Of a DNA stretch of 32,699 nucleotides, positions 26,586 to 32,699 are shown one piece after another. The notes under the pieces were generated by a model that was not told the DNA's origin, made no database searches, and saw only the letters and a list, made by a program, of their open reading frames with translations. Source of the stretch: a virus. Where the stretch lies: positions 1-32,699 of the IMG/VR virus record IMGVR_UViG_3300007276_000162; one strand, written 5' to 3'. The position numbers were made by a program, and so were the translations under genes. Each line of letters starts with the position of its first letter. Within the stretch, counting starts at the first letter, position 1.

Positions 26586-27346
26586 TGAGAATACCTAACG
26601 TAGATGATTTAAAGGCAAAGATCACCGCAGGTAAAGGGTATGCAAACCCTAGTCTGTACTATGTTCAGTTACCCGCACGTAATTTGTCAGGTGAACAGAA
26701 ACAATCGATCGAATACTTTGTCCGTAATGTCACGTTGCCCTCAAGAAACATGTTGACCGTAGAAAGAAATATCGGCGTGGATCAAACCAAGGTACCCTAT
26801 GGATATACCAATGGGACTGTATCAATGACCTTCCGTGTACTTAATGATCAGTTGACTCGACAGTATATCGAAGACTGGCAGAACACTATGGTTCAACGAT
26901 ACGAAGAAAACGTAGAGGGTCATGTTGCAATTGCATACCCCAAGACTTACATGCGAGATATTAAGATCTCTCAGTTGGATCGAGGTATCTCCTTTGCAGG
27001 ACTGAATGCGAATAAAGGTATTGGTGTTGGCCCCATCAACGTTAACGTTTCCCTAGATGTGGATATACGCCAATCTGGACGTGAGGTATACCGATGGGTA
27101 CTCAAGGACGCATATCCTATTTCCTTCACTCAGGAACAGTTGAGTGACGACAGGAAGGGTGTTACGAGTGAAATAACCGTAGAGTTCGCATACAAGTACT
27201 TTACTGGCACAGAGGTTAACGGCAGTCGTACAAGTGGTATTGATGCAAATGTCGGAGTCTCAACAGACGCGGCACAGAAGGCAGGAAAGTTAGTAAACGA
27301 TACATTTGATAAACTTGGCAAGAAGATATCAGATTTAATATTTTAA
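26585..27346 (+). CDS. 54: tail-tube family protein, probable baseplate-tube initiator gp54
   Basis: A 253-residue protein. SIEYFVRNVTLPSRN near the N-terminus, GTVSMTFRVLNDQLTRQYIE in the middle, and LKDAYPISFTQEQLSDDRKG then EITVEFAYKYF at the end are the gp19/gp54 tube-fold hallmarks. T4 gp19 (major tube) has 163 residues and gp54 has 320. Length, and position in a baseplate operon beside gp26 and gp29, favour gp54, which adds on top of gp48. The last 40 residues (after FTGTEVNG) are a polar tail. The start is coupled to the previous gene through TAATG, with AGGA upstream. A second tube-like paralogue remains an alternative. Confidence 0.72.
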   Translation: MRIPNVDDLKAKITAGKGYANPSLYYVQLPARNLSGEQKQSIEYFVRNVTLPSRNMLTVERNIGVDQTKVPYGYTNGTVSMTFRVLNDQLTRQYIEDWQNTMVQRYEENVEGHVAIAYPKTYMRDIKISQLDRGISFAGLNANKGIGVGPINVNVSLDVDIRQSGREVYRWVLKDAYPISFTQEQLSDDRKGVTSEITVEFAYKYFTGTEVNGSRTSGIDANVGVSTDAAQKAGKLVNDTFDKLGKKISDLIF

Positions 27347-27362
27347 TTAGTGGAGCTTTATA

Positions 27363-28049
27363 ATGGCATTACCGAAGTTAAATGAAACACCCAAGTACAG
27401 TTTGACAGTCCCATCTACCGGCAAAGAGTGTAGATATCGACCATACTTAGTGAAAGAGGAGAAGATCCTCCTCATGGCATCTTCATCAGAAGATCCCAAA
27501 CAGATAATGAATGCAGTACATGATACGGTAGGTGCATGTGTAGAAGGTCTTGACGTACGATCACTGACCACGTTTGATCTGGAATATATCTTCATTCAGT
27601 TGAGATCCAAATCAACGGGCGAGACCAGTGACATTCTACTGAAGTGTCCTAAGTGTGAGAGTCAACAGAAGGTGACTATACCACTAAACGAGATTAAGGT
27701 ATCTAACTCGACCGCAGACCCGGTCATTAAGATATCCGACACAGTAACGGTAGTGATGAAGTATCCTAGTTATCAGGATATCCCTACTGACGCAGGAGAA
27801 GATGTGGGTTTCAATCTGATTGCAAGTAGTATCAAGAGTGTGATCAGTGGAGACGAGAAGATAGAGGTCGAAGACGAACCGTTTGAGGGTGTGATTGGGT
27901 TCCTTGAATCTATGACACAGGATCAGTTCAAGTTGATCACACAGTTTTTCGAAGACTCACCGGTGGTAAAGTATGACTTACCTTTCGTGTGTCAGAGTTG
28001 TGGTGCAGCAGAAGATATTGAAATAAAGGGAATGCAAAGTTTTTTTTGA
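27363..28049 (+). CDS. 26: baseplate hub / tail assembly protein gp26
   Basis: A 228-residue protein (208 in T4). The opening MALPKLNETPKYSLTVPSTG, then YRPYLVKEEKILLMA and FDLEYIFIQLRSKS, is the T4 gp26 baseplate family (T4_baseplate). Two CxxC pairs, Cys95/Cys98 (CPKC) and Cys210/Cys213 (CQSC), could bind one zinc. In T4, gp26 is needed for hub assembly. The gene ends in a run of eight T (28040-28047) just before TGA, and a second ORF continues in the -1 frame, so a gp26-gp51 fusion of 293 residues is likely made by frameshifting (see the separate entry). It precedes the tape-measure gene, as tail-assembly chaperones do. GGAG lies before the ATG. Confidence 0.87.
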   Translation: MALPKLNETPKYSLTVPSTGKECRYRPYLVKEEKILLMASSSEDPKQIMNAVHDTVGACVEGLDVRSLTTFDLEYIFIQLRSKSTGETSDILLKCPKCESQQKVTIPLNEIKVSNSTADPVIKISDTVTVVMKYPSYQDIPTDAGEDVGFNLIASSIKSVISGDEKIEVEDEPFEGVIGFLESMTQDQFKLITQFFEDSPVVKYDLPFVCQSCGAAEDIEIKGMQSFF

Positions 28050-28111
28050 TATGCCTCGCACATGAAGAACTTTCCAATTACTTTAAAGTAAACTTCTTGT
28101 TGCAGAGGCAT
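28025..28111 (+). promoter_or_regulatory. probable programmed -1 ribosomal frameshift signal at the gp26/gp51 junction
   Basis: Three elements align. The slippery heptamer T TTT TTT is at 28040-28046 in the gp26 frame, immediately before the TGA at 28047. An AAGGG Shine-Dalgarno-like stimulator lies at 28026-28030, nine bases upstream, a spacing like that of E. coli dnaX. A stem forms between ATGCCTCGCA (28051-28060) and TGC-A-GAGGCAT (28101-28111): ten pairs with one bulged A, starting 4 nt after the heptamer. Inside it AAGAA/TTCTT (28065-28069 with 28094-28098) and TTAC/GTAA (28078-28081 with 28088-28091) can extend the structure. The -1 ORF has no ATG in frame before residue about 32. Confidence 0.75.
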
Positions 28112-28243
28112 CATAATTATACATTGACTGAACTAGATATGATGATACCGTGGGAGAAAGAGGTACATACCATTCTCCTGCTCCAAGCACTGGAAGAAGA
28201 GAAAGAAGCTAAAGAGAAGGCAAAACATGGCAATAACACTTGA
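28046..28243 (+). CDS. 51: gp51-position ORF, -1 frame extension of gp26
   Basis: Sixty-five codons in the -1 frame relative to gp26, beginning at TTG inside the T-run. Seen: ELSNYFKVNFLLQRHHNYTL, then TELDMMIPWEKEVHTILLLQ and a charged helical end EEEKEAKEKAKHGNNT. In T4 the gene after 26 is 51, a hub-assembly protein of about 249 residues, so this is far shorter and may be a domain rather than a separate protein. No in-frame ATG exists near the start, and the nearest purine-rich site is 15 nt from the TTG, too far for ordinary initiation. Expression as the C-terminal part of a gp26 fusion is more likely. It overlaps the gp29 start by 17 nt. Confidence 0.78.
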   Translation: MICLAHEELSNYFKVNFLLQRHHNYTLTELDMMIPWEKEVHTILLLQALEEEKEAKEKAKHGNNT

Positions 28244-29720
28244 AGACGTAGTCCTCGAACAAATGGACACCAACGAAACTCTCGGTAGGTTAGTCGATAG
28301 GACTAACATTCTGATCGAGATGGAAGGTGACAGTTTCGCGGGTCTTGAGTTACTCAACGAACAGTTCGAAACGTTCCTTGGTCTTGTGCGTAAACAATAT
28401 GCACTTGAGGACGAGGCACGCCGTGAGAAAAGGGATGGACTCGTACCTGCTCCTCAAGATGACGAGGAGAAGTTGAAACCTGAAGAAGCGTACAAAGGCA
28501 TTGAAATGCCTATCATCACTTTAGGTGCGGGACTCGCATTATTCGCAAGAGACTTTGTTAAAGGTTTTGTTGAACAGACCAAGAAGATGTTTAGGGTAAA
28601 CGTTTTCAAACCAATAGAGTCTATATTCGGATTCATCGGTGATAAACTCAAGTCAATCGGAAACTTCTTTAAGAACATCGGTAGTAAGATATCTGGTCTA
28701 TTTGGTGGAATATCAACCAGTGGTTTAGGCATTGTAGATAACATCAAGAAGATGTTGGCACCAATCACAGAGTTCGGTGCAAAGTTGATGCAGAGTCCTT
28801 TTGTGAAAGTACTGGCGGGTATTGGTAAACTACTAGGTAGATTCGCTGTACCTCTTGTTGCGTTATATGAAACCTTTACGAACGTGTCTGAGGAACTTGG
28901 AAAATCTGGCGACAATATCTTTGGGGTTGGTGGAAAGATTCAAGCGGTAATGAAGGGTCTCCAGAAAGCGGTTGTGGACTTCTTTGCAATCTTCTTAGAC
29001 ATACCCAAAGACATTATCAGTTGGTTTGCAGGTTTACTTGGATTTGATGGTGTAGAGAAAGCATTAGACTCCTTTACTTTCGCAGGTCTTGGTGATGCTA
29101 TTATCGATGGTGTGTGGGACATTATGAATGGCATAAATGCCTGGTTTGGCACACTCTTCACCAACGTAAAGGATCTTTTTACAGGTGAGATAAGCTTTGA
29201 TGACTTTGGTAAAAACCTAGTCAGGTCAGTGTTACCTGAAGCAGATACATTGAAGTTTGAGATACCTTCATTTGAAGTGTTCGGCAAAACTCTTGGTGGT
29301 GGGTCGATGCAACTGAATCCTATTCCTGATTCGGTGTACAACTATGCAGGAATGGAAGCACCGGGTGGAATTGGATTCATATCCAATAGTAGTGGTGGTG
29401 ACACATCCAACGTTTCAAGTGTAGGTGGTGAAACGACCAATAGTGATAGTACAGTCTCTACGGAGAACATTGAGAAGTTACGACAACAGTTTAATGCAGA
29501 GTCACTACAGGCAATTAATGAAGAGAATGCGATCACGAATGCGATCAATACAGAGAGTGTTACTAATGTAGGTAGTTCACAGAGCGCCCCAGTAATAATC
29601 CAAGACAACTCTGTGAACTCCTCCAATCAATCAAATGTCAATCAGTCTGTTCAAGGTCGGAGATCAATGCGATCCCCAACCTCTAACAATGGCACCCGTG
29701 CGAGTGCCTATGCGTCCTAG
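28227..29720 (+). CDS. 29: tape measure / baseplate hub protein gp29
   Basis: A 497-residue protein (T4 gp29 has 590). Residues 1-85 are charged and helical (NETLGRLVDRTNILIEMEGD). Residues about 92-330 hold repeated amphipathic, Phe/Ile/Leu/Gly-rich segments (VFKPIESIFGFIGDKLKSIG, LGRFAVPLVALYETFTNV, IISWFAGLLGFDGVE, GINAWFGTLFTNVKDLF) typical of tape-measure proteins, which extend inside the tube and may cross the host membrane. The last 120 residues are Ser/Asn/Thr-rich and disordered. AGAAGG precedes the ATG inside the previous ORF. The stop TAG overlaps the convergent gp32 stop in the palindrome CTAG (29717-29720). Confidence 0.85.
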   Translation: MAITLEDVVLEQMDTNETLGRLVDRTNILIEMEGDSFAGLELLNEQFETFLGLVRKQYALEDEARREKRDGLVPAPQDDEEKLKPEEAYKGIEMPIITLGAGLALFARDFVKGFVEQTKKMFRVNVFKPIESIFGFIGDKLKSIGNFFKNIGSKISGLFGGISTSGLGIVDNIKKMLAPITEFGAKLMQSPFVKVLAGIGKLLGRFAVPLVALYETFTNVSEELGKSGDNIFGVGGKIQAVMKGLQKAVVDFFAIFLDIPKDIISWFAGLLGFDGVEKALDSFTFAGLGDAIIDGVWDIMNGINAWFGTLFTNVKDLFTGEISFDDFGKNLVRSVLPEADTLKFEIPSFEVFGKTLGGGSMQLNPIPDSVYNYAGMEAPGGIGFISNSSGGDTSNVSSVGGETTNSDSTVSTENIEKLRQQFNAESLQAINEENAITNAINTESVTNVGSSQSAPVIIQDNSVNSSNQSNVNQSVQGRRSMRSPTSNNGTRASAYAS

Positions 29721-30604
29721 TCTTCATTTGCGAGTTTGGCGAAGAATGACATCGTATCTTCGTCGCCTTCAGATACCCGAGGTTCTGGAGCAGCACTGGA
29801 TCGCATTGGCGCTGGGTCACGGACTTCTTCCAGCGCTACCGCCTGAACTGTCGGGATCTGCGCCCTTGGAACCTCACCAAGTACCATCTGAAGACGAGTC
29901 TTCAACTCATCATAAGTCTTGTAAGAAGCAGGATCAGTAAACTCATTTAGATCATACAACTTTTCGTAGACAGACTCTAACTCTGCTTCGTCTTCTGACA
30001 GTGGGGTTGGAGATGCGAACTCAGACTTATCGTAGTTACGATATCCTTCAACGTTTCGAATCTTCAACTTGAACGATGCACCTTCCCAGAAGTCGAACGG
30101 ATTTACTGGTTCTTCATCTTGGAATTGTGGTTGCATCATGTCCATGACCTTATCAAAGATCTTCTTACCGAAAGTATAAAGGAATACTTTACCTTCATTC
30201 TCAGGGTTAGATGGATCGGACTCAACAATAATGTTAGCAACATAGTGCAGACGACGTTTACGTTCGCGAACGATCGCACGATTGTCATCAGTCTCAGTTG
30301 CCCATAACTCACTGTTCATTTCTGATACTGGATCTTGTTGACCAATAGAAGTCAAAGATCGTTCGATGTACCATTGACCGGTAGGCCCTTTAAAACCATG
30401 ATCCCAGTATCGCACGAAAGGTACGTTACCATCAAGACCCGGAAGGAAACGAACTACAGCATAACCATTACCTGCTTTATCAACAGTTGGTTTCCACTGA
30501 CGATCATCCTTATAGGACTTCTTGTCTGACTTGGTTTCGGGGGTGGCGGCGGCAACTAGGTCGCCAATTGAACTACGGTTACGTTTTAGATTTGCAAAAG
30601 ACAT
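29717..30604 (-). CDS. 32: single-stranded DNA-binding protein gp32
   Basis: A 295-residue protein (301 in T4). The N-terminal LKRNRSS matches the basic LAST motif (K/R-rich followed by Ser/Thr) that T4 gp32 uses for cooperative binding. The core has YAVVRFLPGLDGNVPFVRYW, then QWYIERSLTSIGQQDPVSEM, then KVFLYTFGKKIFDKVMDMMQ and NPFDFWEGASFKLKIRNVEG, the OB-fold region. The acidic C-terminus EGDEDTMSFFAKLANED is the usual partner-binding tail. There is no Cys anywhere, so the zinc site of T4 gp32 (His and three Cys) is absent. gp32 coats ssDNA in replication, recombination and repair. AAGGAAAT precedes the ATG. Confidence 0.92.
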   Translation of the reverse strand: MSFANLKRNRSSIGDLVAAATPETKSDKKSYKDDRQWKPTVDKAGNGYAVVRFLPGLDGNVPFVRYWDHGFKGPTGQWYIERSLTSIGQQDPVSEMNSELWATETDDNRAIVRERKRRLHYVANIIVESDPSNPENEGKVFLYTFGKKIFDKVMDMMQPQFQDEEPVNPFDFWEGASFKLKIRNVEGYRNYDKSEFASPTPLSEDEAELESVYEKLYDLNEFTDPASYKTYDELKTRLQMVLGEVPRAQIPTVQAVALEEVRDPAPMRSSAAPEPRVSEGDEDTMSFFAKLANED

Positions 30605-30624
30605 ATTTATTTCCTTGTATACAA

Positions 30625-30653
30625 TGTATAGTTTCTAGTTTATTAGTCGTCAC
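30625..30653 (-). promoter_or_regulatory. candidate host-type promoter for gp32
   Basis: On the minus strand GTGACG (30648-30653), a 17-nt spacer and TATACA (30625-30630) each match four of six bases of the bacterial -35 and -10 consensus. This would start transcription about 14 nt before the gp32 ATG. No TATAAATA lies in this 80-nt gap, in keeping with early or middle expression of gp32. The -35 region overlaps an inverted repeat GTCAC-N7-GTGAC (30649-30665), which could be an operator. Confidence 0.35.
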
Positions 30654-30684
30654 AGTATGCGTGACTAGTGTATATTGTATCACT

Positions 30685-31050
30685 TTAGATACCAGTTGGC
30701 AAGGGTTGCCAGACAGAATCCGCAGTAAATACAAATGACCCTAAGAACTCTTGATCCCAACGTTCAGGTTCAATCAGACTTAGAATCACCTTACCGTTAA
30801 TACGGTAAAGATGGTACTCCACTCCTACCCGAGGTGTGAAGTTATAAGATGCAGTATATATCAATTCGTTCAACTTGGCAAGCTCCACAAGTTTTCGGTA
30901 TTCATCATTAATGAGATCTATTTTGTTTTCAAAGTAATTACGTGCAAGAGACCCGCGTTGAGATAGGAACATATCATTGTCCGGTAACTCAATCGCGGGC
31001 ATATTTGAACTGGTACCATAGGGTAACAGTGCCTTTCTAGAAGAGGTCAA
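30685..31050 (-). CDS. DUF2452 family protein
   Basis: About 121 residues from the TTG at 31050. LLPYGTSSNMPAIELPD, then GSLARNYFENKIDLINDEYR, then YNFTPRVGVEYHLYRINGKV and SLIEPERW followed by LGSFVFTADSVWQPL match the DUF2452 family throughout. Function is not known; members occur in bacteria and marine T4-like phages. Start choice: the LPYG segment is part of the family, so the ATG at 31002 is too late, while codons upstream of 31050 only shadow metK. GGGAG four bases before TTG supports it. It overlaps the metK stop by 14 nt and is likely coupled to it. The ATG at 31089 cannot be excluded. Confidence 0.75.
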   Translation of the reverse strand: MTSSRKALLPYGTSSNMPAIELPDNDMFLSQRGSLARNYFENKIDLINDEYRKLVELAKLNELIYTASYNFTPRVGVEYHLYRINGKVILSLIEPERWDQEFLGSFVFTADSVWQPLPTGI

Positions 31051-32110
31051 GTTTCTCCCATGGCAGATCCTTGTTGCCAAAGTGACCATAGTTTGTCATG
31101 AGGGTAAGGTCTCTAGAGAAGAGTTTAAACCGATCTATGATTCCCTCGGGTGTAAGGTCAACCTTACTTCTAATCTCTTCTACGAGGTCGTCACGGACTT
31201 TGCCATCTGCATAGACGTACAGACTGGTGGGTTCTTTAACACCGATCGCATAACTCAACTGAACAGTACAGTTCTCTAACCCGAACTCATGTACTATATT
31301 CTTTGCGATATAACGTGCCATGTATGCACCAGACCGATCTACCTTAGTACAGTCCTTACCGGAGAACGCACCACCACCGTGAGGACAGTATCCACCATAG
31401 GTATCAACAATGATCTTACGCCCTGTCAGACCCGCATCACCATCAGGCCCACCAATGATGAACTGACCAGTGGGGTTGATCAGATACTCGGTATCAATGT
31501 CCACCCAACCCTCTAGAATGCGTTCAATGCACCCCTGTACGATGTTACGTACCGAACTAATACTCTGGGTCTCTTTGTGTTGAACACTACAGACAACCTT
31601 ACTGACTCGTACAGGTTTACCAATATCGTCATAGTCTACAGAAACCTGTGCCTTCGCATCAGGGCCATAAGGGAGAGTTTTAGTTACGTTCTTCAAAATC
31701 TCATGACTCAAGGAGATTGCAAGGGGCATATACTCTTTGGTTTCCTTACAGGCATAACCAAACATCAGACCCTGATCACCTGCACCAAAGTCGTCCGTAC
31801 CCATTGCGATATCAGAACTCTGTCCATGAAGATGGTTGGTGAAGTCAAAGGTCTCCCAGTGAAAACCTTCCTGTTCATAACCAATTTCTTTCACAACGTC
31901 ACGAGCGATCGTTTCACAGTCTTCGAGACTCTTGTTAGAACGATACTCTCCCGCAACAGTGACTGAGTTGGTAGTAACCATCGTCTCGACCGCAGCACGA
32001 TTCTCTTTCTTATAGTCGATTAGATAGGTAGCGATTGCATCCGAGATTGCATCGGCAACCTTATCAGGATGACCTGCACTAACACTCTCGCTTGTAAACG
32101 TGTACTTCAT
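31037..32110 (-). CDS. metK: S-adenosylmethionine synthetase
   Basis: A 357-residue enzyme that makes SAM from methionine and ATP (bacterial enzymes are about 384). Diagnostic motifs are all present: SAGHPDKVADAISDA (His14, Asp16, Lys17), FGAGDQGLMFGYAC (108-121), GGPDGDAGLTGRKIIVDTYGG at 220-240, GGGAFSGKDCTKVDRS (245-260) and the end YGHFGNKDLPWEK. It therefore looks active. The ATG is preceded by a strong AAGGAG. It lies between gp33 and DUF2452/gp32, so it belongs to the replication/late-control cluster rather than the tail genes. Inferred roles are SAM supply for DNA methylation, for polyamine or host metabolism, or replacement of SAM when it is depleted. It was presumably acquired from a bacterium. 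Confidence 0.95.
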   Translation of the reverse strand: MKYTFTSESVSAGHPDKVADAISDAIATYLIDYKKENRAAVETMVTTNSVTVAGEYRSNKSLEDCETIARDVVKEIGYEQEGFHWETFDFTNHLHGQSSDIAMGTDDFGAGDQGLMFGYACKETKEYMPLAISLSHEILKNVTKTLPYGPDAKAQVSVDYDDIGKPVRVSKVVCSVQHKETQSISSVRNIVQGCIERILEGWVDIDTEYLINPTGQFIIGGPDGDAGLTGRKIIVDTYGGYCPHGGGAFSGKDCTKVDRSGAYMARYIAKNIVHEFGLENCTVQLSYAIGVKEPTSLYVYADGKVRDDLVEEIRSKVDLTPEGIIDRFKLFSRDLTLMTNYGHFGNKDLPWEKLDLF

Positions 32111-32121
32111 GGATTCTCCTT

Positions 32122-32376
32122 CTATATGGGTAAGACCGAATCGTCCTGTTGGATATACCGGAGACGTTTTGCATCTGCCTCTAGTTTACCCTTGATCACC
32201 GGACTGATATACTTCTTGGCGTCTTCAGGTTCGATTGTGAATCTCTCACATAGGTAAATAATTGCGTCAAGGTAATTACAACGATGTTTCAAAACAACTT
32301 CTTCAATCATTGTTTGGAAACGTTTCTTGGTCATTACCACATCTTTAAGTTCAGTATCATTCGTCACTTCCTTCAC
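32122..32376 (-). CDS. 33: late transcription coactivator gp33
   Basis: An 84-residue protein. MTKKRFQTMIEEVVLKHRCN, then YLDAIIYLCERFTIEPEDAK and IKGKLEADAKRLRYI, matches gp33 of marine T4-like phages. gp33 bridges the host RNA polymerase beta flap and the gp45 sliding clamp so that late TATAAATA promoters fire during replication. The longest form starts at GTG 32376, overlapping the upstream gene by about 20 nt. Family members usually begin at the MTKKxF segment, which would mean the ATG at 32334. Neither has a clear ribosome-binding site. It ends 11 nt before the metK ATG. Confidence 0.82.
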   Translation of the reverse strand: MKEVTNDTELKDVVMTKKRFQTMIEEVVLKHRCNYLDAIIYLCERFTIEPEDAKKYISPVIKGKLEADAKRLRYIQQDDSVLPI

Positions 32377-32698
32377 CTTTCCATACTTTACAGATATCAG
32401 AATAGTATACTCCTATAGTTCGTTTGACTTCGCCTTTACTGTCATACGCAAGGGCGATACTGATTGGGGTGATCTTTCGATCACGGTTTAGTCCGTAACA
32501 ATCATCCTGCCAACAACCAGTCCGGAAATAGGTTTGCATGTTGGCGACGTACATCTTCGCGATAGGACTAGGATCTTTTGCATCCTTCCACGCAGTAAGC
32601 CACTGTCTGACCTTGTCTGGGTGTAGTCTGTGACCCTCCTCAAGATTCTTCAGTGACGGATGAATCGGAGTCTCTCGGTGCATAGTCGCACGAATGTG
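32357..32698 (-). CDS. conserved-looking phage protein, unknown, probably 5'-truncated by the window
   Basis: At least 108 residues from the ATG at 32683, but the frame stays open to the window edge (His-Ile-Arg-Ala-Thr before that Met) and no ribosome-binding site precedes the ATG, so the true start is probably outside. Seen: TPIHPSLKNLEEGHRLHPDK, then VRQWLTAWKDAKDPSPIAKM, then IGVYYSDICKVWKGEG. I recall similar uncharacterised proteins in marine T4-like phages but no function. Its 3' end overlaps the GTG start region of gp33, suggesting coupled translation in a gene 33-metK-DUF2452 transcript. Confidence 0.72.
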   Translation of the reverse strand, partial: HIRATMHRETPIHPSLKNLEEGHRLHPDKVRQWLTAWKDAKDPSPIAKMYVANMQTYFRTGCWQDDCYGLNRDRKITPISIALAYDSKGEVKRTIGVYYSDICKVWKGEGSDE

Positions 32699-32699
32699 A

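Noticed and set aside
28046-28243. Independent translation of the gp51-position ORF from TTG
   Set aside because: The only purine-rich site is 15 nt away and the TTG lies inside the T-run. Frameshifting from gp26 explains the sequence better, though weak TTG initiation cannot be fully excluded.
30640-30670. Rho-independent terminator after the DUF2452 gene
   Set aside because: The inverted repeat GTCAC/GTGAC has only five pairs and no following T-run on the transcribed strand, so it was kept only as a possible operator.
31082-31966. Three plus-strand frames opposite metK
   Set aside because: They are antisense to an enzyme gene with intact motifs, and their products show no recognisable domain.

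Overview
This window is a structural-gene segment of a T4-like contractile-tailed phage (myovirus), most likely from a marine host. The tail and baseplate genes follow the T4 family, several in the variant forms I associate with marine T4-like phages: a DUF4815-type large wedge protein, a gp5 split into separate polypeptides, a long gp25, a cysteine-free gp32 and a DUF2452 protein. No photosynthesis gene, tRNA, integrase or insertion sequence is visible, so the host cannot be named. Coding density is very high, with many start/stop overlaps.

Layout. (1) Bases 1-7829, minus strand: one enormous unfinished gene of at least 2609 codons that runs off the left edge. It has a 400-residue globular N-terminus, then a run of aromatic tetrapeptides, then 144 in-register 12-residue repeats of the form Y-T-G-x-Y-x-x-x-x-x-E-x, then a 192-residue Gly/Tyr-rich interruption, then more repeats. 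It sits where T4 keeps its fibre genes and is probably a fibre or adhesin. (2) 7867-25457, minus strand: the baseplate block. Read 5' to 3' it is gp48 (tube cap), gp53, gp27-like hub, gp5-like OB protein with a decayed lysozyme-like domain, an amidase protein, the gp5-type beta-helix needle, an unrecognised 208-residue protein, gp25, gp6, gp8, a 1788-residue DUF4815/gp7-position protein and a 79-residue small protein. T4-type late promoter motifs (TATAAATA) precede gp48, gp25 and gp8, and a variant precedes the giant gene. (3) 25514-29720, plus strand, divergent: gp4 head-completion nuclease, an unrecognised 193-residue protein, a gp54/gp19-type tube-family protein, gp26, a gp51-position ORF in the -1 frame, and the gp29 tape measure. 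(4) 29717-32699, minus strand, convergent: gp32 single-strand DNA-binding protein, a DUF2452 protein, S-adenosylmethionine synthetase (metK), the gp33 late-transcription coactivator and a partial unknown gene.

How they work together. gp27, gp5, amidase and needle form the hub and cell-puncturing device. gp6, gp7, gp8, gp25 and gp53 form the wedges. gp48 and gp54 start the tube, and gp29 sets its length with gp26 and its frameshift product as likely chaperones. gp4 finishes heads. gp32 and gp33 couple replication to late transcription from the TATAAATA promoters. MetK can supply SAM during infection.

The two observations most worth following are the giant tyrosine-repeat fibre and a probable programmed -1 frameshift joining gp26 to the gp51-position ORF. 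The frameshift site has a U_UUU_UUU slippery heptamer, an upstream Shine-Dalgarno-like AAGGG and a stem-loop starting 4 nt downstream.
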